Positions 43,734 through 52,353 of a stretch of 64,000 nt of DNA are shown in pieces. Every line of letters begins with the position of its first letter. Within the stretch, counting starts at the first letter, position 1. The translations under genes and the position numbers were made by a program. This stretch comes from Opitutales bacterium (GTDB lineage: Bacteria; Verrucomicrobiota; Verrucomicrobiia; Opitutales; Oceanipulchritudinaceae). The stretch is taken from contig JAFGCZ010000012.1 in the NCBI GenBank assembly GCA_016932335.1, positions 62,001-126,000 on the forward strand. The letters run 5' to 3'. The notes under the pieces are model-generated. The model searched no databases. It saw only the letters and a program-made list of their open reading frames with translations, and was not told the DNA's origin.

Positions 43734-44406
43734 TCTACAAAACCCGGTGGTTTTTTCAGGGCCTTTGTCTGCCGGTGGACAGATGAGGGGAGGGGGCTTT
43801 TTCTTGGATATGCCTTCAACTGTACCCTGGACCGTTCACTTACCGGAAAACGGTTGGTTACATGCGGCTAAGCAATCGCCGACCACAGGTATTGGGCCCG
43901 CCATGTTCCTTTTTTCCGCAGATCCAAATCCCGGTGCAATGAGATCAGCCCTCATTCGAATTGAGTATTCCGGAAAAGTCAAAGAACACACGATTACCCA
44001 GCAGTCGGGAACCTTTACCAAAGCACAGGGAAATGCCGTTCTGGATTTGCCTTTTTTGCTTTGTCCTCGAGTCATGGAGTTCGCCATTCTTTTCAAGTGG
44101 GTTACTGAAATGGTGAAAAAAATTCCTATGCCATGGCGCTTGATTGTGCTTGTTATCGTAGAAGTGGTGGTCGTTTTGGCTGGAGTGGCCCTTGTCGTTC
44201 TCGTTGAGGCCCTGAAAAAACTGGTTCCTCAATCACCGACTCCTTTCCCGTGGCCGGATATGCCGACTCACAGCAAGGTCATCCCAACGCCCGTTCCCTG
44301 TCCACTTCCGCCGGAGCTGACCTCTCATCTGGATGTTACACCTTCGCTGATCGCCATGCAGACGATTGTTACCGGTGTATACATTGCCATCGAAACATTA
44401 AGTTGA
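43675..44406 (+). CDS. BACON-like domain protein with membrane helix, reb-like operon
   Basis: 243 residues from the ATG at 43675; a GTG at 43723 with less overlap is an equally good start. Residues about 45-115 match a BACON-like beta sandwich: PWTVHLPENGWLHAA, then TGIGPAMFLFSADPNP, then RSALIRIEYSG and HTITQQSG, the usual W-T-V, W-L, G-x-G, R-x-x-x-I and Q-x-G positions. A membrane helix (LIVLVIVEVVVVLAGVALVVLV, in part) follows, then a Pro-rich tail. BACON domains bind carbohydrate or protein surfaces. No signal peptide is visible, so topology is unclear. It may link the reb polymer to a membrane. Confidence 0.65.
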   Translation: MQNPAMRRRKASSPKNVIPDLQNPVVFSGPLSAGGQMRGGGFFLDMPSTVPWTVHLPENGWLHAAKQSPTTGIGPAMFLFSADPNPGAMRSALIRIEYSGKVKEHTITQQSGTFTKAQGNAVLDLPFLLCPRVMEFAILFKWVTEMVKKIPMPWRLIVLVIVEVVVVLAGVALVVLVEALKKLVPQSPTPFPWPDMPTHSKVIPTPVPCPLPPELTSHLDVTPSLIAMQTIVTGVYIAIETLS

Positions 44407-44886
44407 ACTGACTGCTTCGACTTCGTTGATTTCGTAGCCAAGTGCTTCAAGTCGTGCTTTGAGAGAGTAGGGGAGCACTTTATGACCACGGATTTGTGTA
44501 GTGTATTCTGTCTCAGAGGAATTCTCTTGTGCTTTTTCGGCACACGCATCCGTCGTATTTTCTTTGAGCACTTTGGATGGTGTAATACCAAAGTGTTGTT
44601 TAAAATCACGGCTGAAATGCGACACTTGTTTATAGCCTACTTCATAAGCCACACTTTTGACGGTATCTTCGCTCTTTAGCATTCTCAGTGCTGTCTTCAT
44701 TCTCTGGCGGTGCAACCAGTCTTTGGGGGCTTCTCCTGTGGCCTGCCTGAAGTAGCGCTGCAACTGGCGGCTGGAGATATTCAGTCGTTTTGCCAGTTTT
44801 CCCGGGTGATATTCCGCCGGTGCCGCGTTATCCAGAAAAAGCTGTTCCTGAGCGGTTTTGCTTAAAGCATGCAAGCGAGAGGGCAT
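44398..44886 (-). CDS. AraC-family DNA-binding protein without sensor domain
   Basis: 162 residues. The two-helix-turn-helix AraC domain lies at about 25-115: GKLAKRLNISSRQLQRYFRQ is the first, VKSVAYEVGYKQVSHFSRDF and FGITPSKV the second. There is no N-terminal ligand domain; a short polar C-terminal tail replaces it. It converges on the reb-like operon, overlapping its last gene by 9 bp, and is the likely regulator of the set. No Shine-Dalgarno site precedes the start; a 17-bp inverted repeat sits there. Confidence 0.85.
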   Translation of the reverse strand: MPSRLHALSKTAQEQLFLDNAAPAEYHPGKLAKRLNISSRQLQRYFRQATGEAPKDWLHRQRMKTALRMLKSEDTVKSVAYEVGYKQVSHFSRDFKQHFGITPSKVLKENTTDACAEKAQENSSETEYTTQIRGHKVLPYSLKARLEALGYEINEVEAVSST

Positions 44887-44894
44887 GGTTTACA

Positions 44895-44933
44895 CAATAA
44901 AGCTATAGAGGTGTATCCTCTATAGCTTTATTG
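44895..44933. promoter_or_regulatory. 17-bp perfect inverted repeat before the AraC-type gene
   Basis: CAATAAAGCTATAGAGG (44895-44911) and its exact reverse complement (44917-44933) surround TGTAT. It begins 9 bp from the regulator's start codon, where a ribosome site should be. It could hide the start in a hairpin, act as an operator, or end lipA transcription, although no T-run follows. Confidence 0.6.
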
Positions 44934-44960
44934 GGAAAGACTCTAAAAACAATAGCTAGA

Positions 44961-44993
44961 TTGAAGTTTCTTAAACCCCGTTTGAAGTTTCTT
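44961..44993. promoter_or_regulatory. Two TTGAAGTTTCTT direct repeats, 21 bp apart
   Basis: The 12-bp word occurs at 44961-44972 and 44982-44993. A 21-bp phase, two helical turns, is the usual spacing of AraC-family half-sites. It lies 75-107 bp upstream of the AraC-type gene, so autoregulation is plausible. I did not find the same word before the reb-like operon. Confidence 0.5.
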
Positions 44994-45022
44994 CTGTTCT
45001 ATTTCAAGAATACTTTAAAGGA

Positions 45023-45886
45023 TCAGGATCGAACCAATGCAGCTTGTTCATCGGCATGATAACTGGAGCGAACCAAAGGGCCGGATTCCACAATGCGGAA
45101 TCCCAGATCCAGTCCCCACTGTTTCCAGTAATCAAATTCCGCAGGTTCAACCCAGCGGTCTATGGGGGCGTGTTTGGGCGTTGGTTGCAAATACTGACCA
45201 ATGGTGATTATCTCTACTCCGGCAGCTTGCAAATCTCTAAGAATGGCTTCAACTTCGTCCTTGGCTTCTCCTATCCCCAGCATCAGTCCACTTTTGGTTA
45301 TAAACCCTTTGGCCTTGGCATGTTCCAGCACTTTTAGCGTATGGGCTTTATTGGCTGTTTTGCGAACCGGGCGCTGTAGGCGTTCCACTGTTTCCATATT
45401 ATGGTTTAGGATATCCGGTTTGGCCTCTAATACGATATCCAGCAAATCCATATTCCCGCGGAAATCAGGTATAAGTACTTCAATGGTGGTTTGAGGATTT
45501 TTGTTGCGGATGGCCCGTATGGTGTTGGCCCAGGCATTGGCCCCGCCGTCGGGCAGGTCGTCTCGGGCAACAGAGGTGATTACGGCATGCTTTAGCTGCA
45601 TGCGCTCTACCGCACGGGCTGCTCTGGCGGGTTCACCTAAATCCACTTCCTTAGGGCGCCCTGTATCGATATTGCAAAAGGTGCAGGCTCGCGTGCAGAT
45701 GTTCCCTAGGATCATCAGAGTCGCTGTGCCTCTGGCCCAGCATTCTCCCTGATTTGGGCAACGTGCACTGTGGCAAACCGTATGCAGGTTTTCTCCCTCC
45801 AGCAGTTCTCGCACCTCGTGGTGACCGCTTCCTTGAGAGAGTTTGGCACGCAGCCAATCCGGTTTTCTTTGACGCATTAAATCCAT
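45023..45886 (-). CDS. lipA: Lipoyl synthase
   Basis: Radical SAM enzyme inserting two sulfurs into octanoyl groups on lipoyl domains. 287 residues. The auxiliary-cluster cysteines are in CHSARCPNQGEC and the radical SAM CxxxCxxC in CTRACTFCNID; the C-terminal RSSY (VRSSYHADE) that ligates the auxiliary cluster is kept. It follows lplA by 2 bp in one operon. Confidence 0.97.
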   Translation of the reverse strand: MDLMRQRKPDWLRAKLSQGSGHHEVRELLEGENLHTVCHSARCPNQGECWARGTATLMILGNICTRACTFCNIDTGRPKEVDLGEPARAARAVERMQLKHAVITSVARDDLPDGGANAWANTIRAIRNKNPQTTIEVLIPDFRGNMDLLDIVLEAKPDILNHNMETVERLQRPVRKTANKAHTLKVLEHAKAKGFITKSGLMLGIGEAKDEVEAILRDLQAAGVEIITIGQYLQPTPKHAPIDRWVEPAEFDYWKQWGLDLGFRIVESGPLVRSSYHADEQAALVRS

Positions 45887-45888
45887 GG

Positions 45889-46878
45889 CTAAAAGAGTAA
45901 TTGCAGAATATCTGTTACCTTTACGTTTCCCAATTCCTGCATAAAGTCAAAAGATACCAGTTTATCGCGGATGCGCTCGTAGTCATGCCGTTCTCCTTGC
46001 AGCAACTCTTCCAGATGTTCCGATGCTTCCGGTTTTCTGTCGATAAAAACGCCTGCAGCCAGAATGTGCCCGGCTTCCAGTTGCAGGTGGCAGCGGGCCA
46101 TGTGCTCTCCAATGGACCGTTTATGCTCGTAAATGGCGGAGGGATCTTCTCCAAAGTTCCATTCCGTATCATCATACTTATTCTGTTTCAGCAGGAATGC
46201 TTCACGGATCATTTCAGGCGTGGGCGTCCATTGACTCAGCGAAAATTGTTTTCCCAGCTCCTGAGCCATGCGCACATAAAACTCGTCAAACCCCATATAG
46301 CGTCCGATATGTTCGCAAATGTTGGTTACCTTGCTGCGGTTCGATGCTATGGCCCGGCTGGTATAGCGTTTGTGGGGGGCTCTCAGTACCTGTCGCAACG
46401 TATCTAGATCGGCATCAAACAGCAGGGTTCCGTGATGCAGCACCCGGTTGCGGTGCATGTAAATTGCGGTCCCGGAAATCTTACACTCTCCAATGCAGAT
46501 ATCGCTTTTGCCGACTAGTTCCGCCTTAACGCCAAAGCGCCGCAGTGCGTAGACAATTGGTAAGCAATAACGTCCATAATCGATTTCCCGGTTTTTTTCC
46601 ACATTCGATATGAACGTATAGTTCAGATTTCCATGGTCATGGTATACGGTTCCTCCTCCGCTGATACGGCGTACCACGGGTAAAAGGTGTTTGCACACAT
46701 ATTCGTGGTTGATCTCCTGGCTCGTTAATTGGTGGCGCCCCACGACAATGCAAGGCTCATCACGCCACAGCAGTAGATATTCCTCATCGCTGTTGCGTAA
46801 TAAATATTCCTCCAAACCAAGGTTAAATGCAGGGTCGGTCGATTGTGGGATCACCAGTTGCACGCCCGCATAATGCAC
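45889..46878 (-). CDS. lplA: Lipoate-protein ligase A
   Basis: 329 residues. The lipoate-binding loop RRISGGGTVYHDHGNLNYTF and the adenylate-binding CKISGTAIYMHRNRVLHHGTLL are clear, and a C-terminal accessory domain is present. It attaches free lipoate, or octanoate, to E2 and GcvH proteins. Paired with lipA it may stand in for LipB as the octanoyl donor step, since no lipB is visible here. That is inference. Confidence 0.93.
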   Translation of the reverse strand: MHYAGVQLVIPQSTDPAFNLGLEEYLLRNSDEEYLLLWRDEPCIVVGRHQLTSQEINHEYVCKHLLPVVRRISGGGTVYHDHGNLNYTFISNVEKNREIDYGRYCLPIVYALRRFGVKAELVGKSDICIGECKISGTAIYMHRNRVLHHGTLLFDADLDTLRQVLRAPHKRYTSRAIASNRSKVTNICEHIGRYMGFDEFYVRMAQELGKQFSLSQWTPTPEMIREAFLLKQNKYDDTEWNFGEDPSAIYEHKRSIGEHMARCHLQLEAGHILAAGVFIDRKPEASEHLEELLQGERHDYERIRDKLVSFDFMQELGNVKVTDILQLLF

Positions 46879-46916
46879 GGTATCCGACCCTTTTGGTCAA
46901 TCGTAATTTTACAGAC

Positions 46917-47429
46917 TTATGTGGTTCCCAGTGTATAGTAGAAACAAAAGATCATGACGACTGTCAGGGCCATTTTTAACCCCATGGCAATGAACGTTCC
47001 CAGCAGCGTTCCAATACCTGCATGTAGCGCTTCTGTCTTGGTTCGAAAATTCAGCCATTCAAACAGAAAGGCACCGGCCAGCGGCCCTAAAAAGATACCT
47101 GGTATCCCCAGAAATATCATTCCGAAAAGCCCTCCAAGAATAGCCCCCAATGCTCCCTTCCACGTGGCTCCGAAACGTTTTGCGCCCCACCAGGTACAGG
47201 CATAGTCCAATGCCTGGGAAATGAGAAACAGAAGAAACATCCACCCGATGAATGTCCATGTTATAGATGCTTCTGCTCCCATGACCAACCGGTGCAGTAC
47301 TATTGCCGCCAGCGAAACCAGTGTGGAAGGGATTACCGGAATGAAATTCGCCAGCAGGGCACACAAAAAAAGCGTAGCCGTAAAGGCATGCATGCTCCAG
47401 AAGAGCAAATCGTACCAAGTTATACTCAT
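46917..47429 (-). CDS. DUF456 membrane protein
   Basis: 170 residues, about five membrane helices. The Gly/Pro-rich core GAILGGLFGMIFLGIPGIFL with GPLAGAFLFEWL is the DUF456 hallmark, and the ALDYACTWWGAKRFGATWKG segment precedes it. The function is unknown. It may be cotranscribed with the DUF4097 gene, 39 bp upstream. Confidence 0.88.
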   Translation of the reverse strand: MSITWYDLLFWSMHAFTATLFLCALLANFIPVIPSTLVSLAAIVLHRLVMGAEASITWTFIGWMFLLFLISQALDYACTWWGAKRFGATWKGALGAILGGLFGMIFLGIPGIFLGPLAGAFLFEWLNFRTKTEALHAGIGTLLGTFIAMGLKMALTVVMIFCFYYTLGTT

Positions 47430-47468
47430 AGTAATTGCTTTTAAATGTGCGTCCTGCCGGCATTCAAA

Positions 47469-48389
47469 TTATTTAATACGGATGTTACCGCTGACGGTTT
47501 CGATATCGATGGGAACAGTCCCTTCTCCGAGCGTTCCTATGAGATGATCATCCTTCTTGCTCATGTTTGATAATGGGTATTGGCAATCCATTTCTCCTGA
47601 CATGCTTTCCAGATTGATTTTGAAGTTCATCGCTTTTTTGCATTCAAAATCAACATCACCACTGACGCTCTCCACATTAACTGCAAAGGGTTCCTCGATC
47701 ATTCTCAGGTGAATGTCACCGCTGACAGTTTCCAGATTAATGTTTCCCTTGGACGTAACCAAGGAGATATCTCCGCTGACGCTTTCCGCTGTTGCATCTT
47801 TGGATATCTGTTCTGTTTGAATGTCGCCACTGACTGATTCCGAATAAAAAGAACCTGAAATGCTCCTGGCTTTAATGTCTCCGCTTACAGTGTTGGCATC
47901 CACATCGCCCAGTAAATCTGTTAACGTTACATCACCGCTGACTGTTTCTAAATATAAGCGATTCTTTACCAGTTCGCAATCTATATCTCCAGACACAGCG
48001 CTTGCCTTAACGGTAGGTCCATTTGGAATATATGCTAGTATTTGTATATCAGGGCAGTTCCCTTGAAACAGTTTCTTTTTATTAATATACTCTTGTTTGA
48101 AGAGAACCTTACTTTCGTTGGCTTCGTAGGTTATTTTGATTTTCTCTTGAATCTCGTTAGCCTTTTCTTCGCTGTCAGTCTTAAACTTGTATGTGATTTC
48201 CAGCGATACTTCATCGGAGTTGGAGGGCATCATGACAATGTCCGCAATGTCTCCATTCAGCACTACGGTAGCGTCTTCAACTACGTTGGCTTTGTAGGTT
48301 TGGGTTCTGACAATCTCTGCAGAGAGTGTGGTGGTCAGCAGCAGAGAAAGTGCACTTATCGTGAGCAGTTTTAGTGAACTTGATTTCAT
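47469..48389 (-). CDS. DUF4097-type repeat protein
   Basis: 306 residues with a signal peptide (LKLLTISALSLLLTTTLSA). From about residue 125 to the end, ten copies of a V/I/M-S-G-D/E/S/N turn recur every 18-25 residues (for example ETVSGDVTLTDL, ESVSGDISLVTS), predicting a beta-solenoid. An earlier non-repeat part (about 20-120) has mixed strands. DUF4097 proteins are thought to be adhesin-like or envelope-sensing. It is a likely periplasmic or surface protein with no lipobox. Confidence 0.85.
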   Translation of the reverse strand: MKSSSLKLLTISALSLLLTTTLSAEIVRTQTYKANVVEDATVVLNGDIADIVMMPSNSDEVSLEITYKFKTDSEEKANEIQEKIKITYEANESKVLFKQEYINKKKLFQGNCPDIQILAYIPNGPTVKASAVSGDIDCELVKNRLYLETVSGDVTLTDLLGDVDANTVSGDIKARSISGSFYSESVSGDIQTEQISKDATAESVSGDISLVTSKGNINLETVSGDIHLRMIEEPFAVNVESVSGDVDFECKKAMNFKINLESMSGEMDCQYPLSNMSKKDDHLIGTLGEGTVPIDIETVSGNIRIK

Positions 48390-48619
48390 AGAACTCTATC
48401 AAATGCAGATTGAATGCCATAAAATTATGGCTTTATATAAAACATTGTATATGAGTGGGTAAGCGAGTGCTTTATTGTTTGTTGTGTTTTTTTGTGGTCA
48501 AAGCAACCAATGATCGGTCGCTTTCGCCAGATTGGTTGAGTGTATAAAAAGTGCCTTTCAGGAAGTCTGGTTGCATTAAAAAAGCCCTCGAAAGCGAGGG
48601 CTCTTGTTTTTAGGAGATT
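48390..48619. other. Intergenic region
   Basis: 230 bp that should hold the DUF4097 promoter and the terminator of the SDR gene. Nothing else recognised. Confidence 0.4.
48575..48608 (-). terminator. Terminator of the SDR gene, bidirectional in form
   Basis: GCCCTCG and CGAGGGC pair around AAAG. On the minus strand six T follow the stem; on the plus strand TCTTGTTTTT follows. It is 12 bp past the dehydrogenase stop codon. Confidence 0.9.
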
Positions 48620-49375
48620 TTAAAGTTCCTGCTTGGTTGGTCGGAAAAGAATTTCATTAATATCAACGTCTTCCGGTTGGCTGATGGCAAAAGAAACTGC
48701 CCGGGCAAATGAATTCGCCGGGATGGCTATTGCACTGTAGAATTGATGAACGGCATCCGAAGTACCCTTTTCTCCGATGCTGTTGGGTAATTCAGTGGCT
48801 ACGGCTCCGGGAGACACGATGGTCGAACGGATGTTGTAAGCTTTGCTTTCTTGGCGAAGTCCCTCGGAGATGGCTCTGACTGCATGTTTGGTTGCGCAGT
48901 ATACTGCACCTCCCATGGTAACTTTGTGCCCGGCGACTGAGGATACGTTAATTATATGACCAAATTTCTGTTTCATCATATGCGCGAGTGCTGCGGCAAT
49001 TCCATAGAGCACACCTTTGATATTAACATCAATCATTTGGTCCCATTCATCCACTCTGCACAATTCCAGCGGAGCTAGAGGCATTAATCCTGCGTTGTTA
49101 ATCAGCACATCTATTTTCCCGTAGGCAGCCACAGCCGTATCGACCAGTAATGTTACTTCGGCCTGTTGTGTTACATCAGTTTTCAGCGCCAGAGCGTTGC
49201 CGCCGTTTACTTTTATCTCATTGACTAATATATCCAGGCGATCTGTTCGACGGGCTCCCAGAACTACCGTCGCTCCCTGTTCTGATAAAAGGCGTGCAGC
49301 AGCTTCTCCAAGACCGCTGCTTGCTCCGGTGATGACAATCACTTTTCCTGCTATGTTTTCTATTTTTGAATTCAT
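48620..49375 (-). CDS. Short-chain dehydrogenase/reductase
   Basis: 251 residues. The cofactor motif is TGASSGLG near 17-24, NNAG in the middle strand, catalytic Ser in [10 protein letters not shown], and YCATK with Tyr and Lys. GARRTDRLD after beta-2 (an Arg) suggests NADP. It resembles the broad YdfG/clavaldehyde-dehydrogenase-like group; the substrate is unknown. It is monocistronic. Confidence 0.9.
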   Translation of the reverse strand: MNSKIENIAGKVIVITGASSGLGEAAARLLSEQGATVVLGARRTDRLDILVNEIKVNGGNALALKTDVTQQAEVTLLVDTAVAAYGKIDVLINNAGLMPLAPLELCRVDEWDQMIDVNIKGVLYGIAAALAHMMKQKFGHIINVSSVAGHKVTMGGAVYCATKHAVRAISEGLRQESKAYNIRSTIVSPGAVATELPNSIGEKGTSDAVHQFYSAIAIPANSFARAVSFAISQPEDVDINEILFRPTKQEL

Positions 49376-49557
49376 AATGTGTATTTGAGCTAAAACTATA
49401 CTCCTTCCTGCAGGAAATCTCTTCGAGAGAGCTTTTTTGTCTGAATATTCCGTTTGTCTTTTACAGTGTATAAGCCTTTAAGTGCAAAGAATTAGGGCGG
49501 AAAAGTCAAAAACAGTTGTCATTTGACAGTATACCCTTAAACAGGGATCCTTTTCCC

Positions 49558-51030
49558 ATGAGCCAGAATAATGACATTGATACTTCTGACCTCTACGCAG
49601 TGCGTCTGAATAAGCTCGAAACCATGCGTTCCGCAGGCTTCGATCCTTTTCGCGCAAACTGCGAGCAGGCCCATACGTCCGAACAGGCCAAGGCTCTCTT
49701 TCCTGAGGGTGCCGAGGAAGGCCCGGTAGTTAAAGTTGCCGGCCGCCTTAAATTTATCCGTCTCATGGGTAAAGCTTCCTTTGTCAAAATTCTCGACCGC
49801 GACGGCATCATTCAGCTCTACTTCAAGCGTGATGAAATCGGCGAAGAAGCCTACGACTTTTTTAAGAAACTGGACTTGGGCGACATTATTGGCGTGGAAG
49901 GCCCCATGTTTAAGACCAAGACCGGGGAAATAACCGTTCGCGTAAAAGCGTTCACCTTGGTTTCCAAAGCCCTGCGCCCGCTCCCGGAAAAGTTTCACGG
50001 CCTGACCGACAGCGAACAGGTATACCGCCAGCGCTACCTCGACCTCATTTCCAACGACGACAGTCGCCGTGTCTTTAAGACCCGCTCCCGCATTATTTCC
50101 TGCATTCGCCGCTACCTCGATGCCCATGAATTCATGGAAGTCGAAACGCCTATCCTGCAGGCGGAAGCCGGTGGTGCCGCTGCCCGTCCGTTTGAGACTT
50201 ATTTCAACGCTCTGGATTGTCCTTTTGTCCTTCGTATTGCATTGGAGCTTTACCTCAAGCGCATGCTTGTCGGTGGCTTTGACCGCGTTTACGAAATTGG
50301 TCGCAATTTCCGCAACGAAGGCCTCTCCCGACGCCATAATCCTGAGTTTACCATGCTCGAAGTCTATCAGGCCTACAGCGATTTCCGCGGCATGATGAAG
50401 CTCATTCGCGGCATGGTTCAGGCAATTTGCGATGATGTTTTAGGCACCGATAAGATTACCCGCTACGATGGCGAAATTATAGACCTAGGCGGTGAATGGC
50501 GCGAAGCCGCTTACAAGGACCTGATCATCGAGTATACGAAGGATCCCGACTGGTTCTTCCGCAGTAAGGCAGAAAAACTCGCTTTTTGTGAGAAGGATGG
50601 CATTGAGGTGGATCCTGAGCGCGAAGACTTTGAGGTCACCAACAATGTGTTTGAAAAACGTATCGAACCGACGCTGATTCAGCCGACATTTGTTACGCAC
50701 ATTCCCCGTGAACTTTGCCCTCTGGCCAAGATCAACCAGGAAGACGACAGCGTGCTGGATGTTTTTGAGCTGTGCATCAACGGGCAGGAAATTGCCCCGG
50801 CCTACAGTGAACAGAACGATCCCATTGTTCAGCGCAAAATGTTTGAGCAGCAGGCCGGCGAAGAGGTCCAGAAGATCGACGACGACTTCCTTACCGCAAT
50901 GGAACACGGTATGCCGCCCGCAGGCGGGATGGGGGTTGGTATCGACCGACTCGTTATCCTTCTGACCGGCGTGCCCAGTATCCGCGATGTTATTCTTTTC
51001 CCGGCCATGCGCCCGGATAAGGATGCCTGA
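49558..51030 (+). CDS. lysS: Lysyl-tRNA synthetase, class II
   Basis: 490 residues from the ATG at 49558, with AGGGA 11 bp upstream; an earlier TTG would add a non-conserved tail. An OB-fold anticodon-binding domain (about 45-150) precedes the class II core: motif 1 near IISCIRRYLDAHEFMEVETP, motif 2 GRNFRNEGLSRRHNPEFTMLE, motif 3 GMGVGIDRLVILLTG. It charges tRNA-Lys. It is followed by its own terminator. Confidence 0.97.
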   Translation: MSQNNDIDTSDLYAVRLNKLETMRSAGFDPFRANCEQAHTSEQAKALFPEGAEEGPVVKVAGRLKFIRLMGKASFVKILDRDGIIQLYFKRDEIGEEAYDFFKKLDLGDIIGVEGPMFKTKTGEITVRVKAFTLVSKALRPLPEKFHGLTDSEQVYRQRYLDLISNDDSRRVFKTRSRIISCIRRYLDAHEFMEVETPILQAEAGGAAARPFETYFNALDCPFVLRIALELYLKRMLVGGFDRVYEIGRNFRNEGLSRRHNPEFTMLEVYQAYSDFRGMMKLIRGMVQAICDDVLGTDKITRYDGEIIDLGGEWREAAYKDLIIEYTKDPDWFFRSKAEKLAFCEKDGIEVDPEREDFEVTNNVFEKRIEPTLIQPTFVTHIPRELCPLAKINQEDDSVLDVFELCINGQEIAPAYSEQNDPIVQRKMFEQQAGEEVQKIDDDFLTAMEHGMPPAGGMGVGIDRLVILLTGVPSIRDVILFPAMRPDKDA

Positions 51031-51041
51031 TTCCGCTTTGC

Positions 51042-51073
51042 AAACCCCGGACTTTGTTCCGGGGTTTCTTTTT
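51042..51073 (+). terminator. lysS terminator
   Basis: AAACCCCGGA and TCCGGGGTTT pair around CTTTGT, followed by CTTTTTG. It begins 11 bp past the stop codon. Confidence 0.9.
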
Positions 51074-51106
51074 GCTTCCCTTTGTCACAAGCATCTTATT
51101 ATGTGA

Positions 51107-52351
51107 ATGCTTATGCCTTGGTACTTCTATTTAGCCGTCAAGCAACTTTTCCCCAGCGGGCGTAAGTTACCTTCCTTCTTTTTTGTGGTCTCTGTCCTTG
51201 GGGTTGCTTTGGGGGTGGCCGTCCTCATCGGCGTGCAGAGTGTCATGGGTGGTTTTGACCAGACCTATAAAGACAAAATGGTGCAGACCACCGGACACAT
51301 AGAAATTCGTAACGGCGGTAGCCTCATCTATGATGTTAAAGAAGTGCTAGAAGTGCTTGATGCCGATCCACGTGTGGAAGCCGCTGTTCCGGCTGCTCAT
51401 GGGGTGGTTATGCTGCAGTACCGCAATCGTCCCTCTTTTCCCATGATTCGCGGGATTGATGTGAATCGAGAGCATCAGGTTTATCCAATGGATCAGTTCC
51501 TTATTGAGGGCACCATCGACGATTTGGACGACGACAGCATCTTTCTCAGTTCCGGGTTAGCCTACAGCATCGGCGCACGGGTGGGTAGTGTTATCGAGCT
51601 CTACACTCCACTGATGATCGAAGGATTGAAATCGGACGAGGTCATTCTTCCCCGCGAGTTTGTCGTTACCGGAATCTATCAGACGGGGTGGAACCAGCTC
51701 GATGAATCCACCATCATCTGCACTCTCCGTACTATGCAGGATCTCTACGGTCTGGGGCGTTCAGTCCATAGCATTGCCGTAAAACTGAAAGATGGAGTGG
51801 ATGAGCTGGCCTATGCCGATGAGCTCAATTCCGGTAAACTGCCTTTTCCCCAATATGCCTATACCTGGATTGATCTCAATTCCGATTTCCTCTGGGTGTT
51901 GGCTCTGGAGAAGAACATGATGCTTTTCCTTATGCTCTTTATTGTTGTTGTGGCCGCCTTCTCCATCAGCATTGCCCAGTTACTTACGGTTATCCGTAAA
52001 ACGCGCGAGATCGGCGTCATTGGGGCTATCGGAGGTTCCGGTCGGGCTATGGCCGTTTGCTATTGTTTTCAGGGCTTTTTTATCGGCTTGCTGGGGGTTG
52101 CCTGCGGCATCGCTCTGGCCGTCACCGTTCTCCATTTTCGCGATCCAATCGTTGGCGGGTTGGCCAGTATCACCCAAACCAAGGAGACATTGGTTAAGTT
52201 CTATCAGTTCAGCAACTTACCCGTATACTATAGCAAATCGGATTTTATCGTGGTCACTGTTTCCACTCTGTTCCTCTCCACGCTGGCAGGATTTATCCCT
52301 GCATTTCGCGCCGCCCGTATGAAACCGGCAGATGCCCTTAGAAGCGAGTAA
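51107..52351 (+). CDS. LolC/LolE-type lipoprotein exporter permease
   Basis: 414 residues with a helix near 25-45 (FFFVVSVLGVALGVAVLIGV), a large periplasmic domain, and three helices at the end within an FtsX-like domain (MMLFLMLFIVVVAAFSISI, IRKTREIGVIGAIGGSGRAM, in part). It passes mature lipoproteins from the inner membrane to LolA. A single gene here suggests a homodimeric LolF-like arrangement, unless a second permease is elsewhere. It is 2 bp from lolD. Confidence 0.9.
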   Translation: MLMPWYFYLAVKQLFPSGRKLPSFFFVVSVLGVALGVAVLIGVQSVMGGFDQTYKDKMVQTTGHIEIRNGGSLIYDVKEVLEVLDADPRVEAAVPAAHGVVMLQYRNRPSFPMIRGIDVNREHQVYPMDQFLIEGTIDDLDDDSIFLSSGLAYSIGARVGSVIELYTPLMIEGLKSDEVILPREFVVTGIYQTGWNQLDESTIICTLRTMQDLYGLGRSVHSIAVKLKDGVDELAYADELNSGKLPFPQYAYTWIDLNSDFLWVLALEKNMMLFLMLFIVVVAAFSISIAQLLTVIRKTREIGVIGAIGGSGRAMAVCYCFQGFFIGLLGVACGIALAVTVLHFRDPIVGGLASITQTKETLVKFYQFSNLPVYYSKSDFIVVTVSTLFLSTLAGFIPAFRAARMKPADALRSE

Positions 52352-52353
52352 TT

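Noticed and set aside
49537-50337. 266-codon frame antisense to lysS
   Set aside because: It lies wholly over the lysS core and has no motif or start signal.
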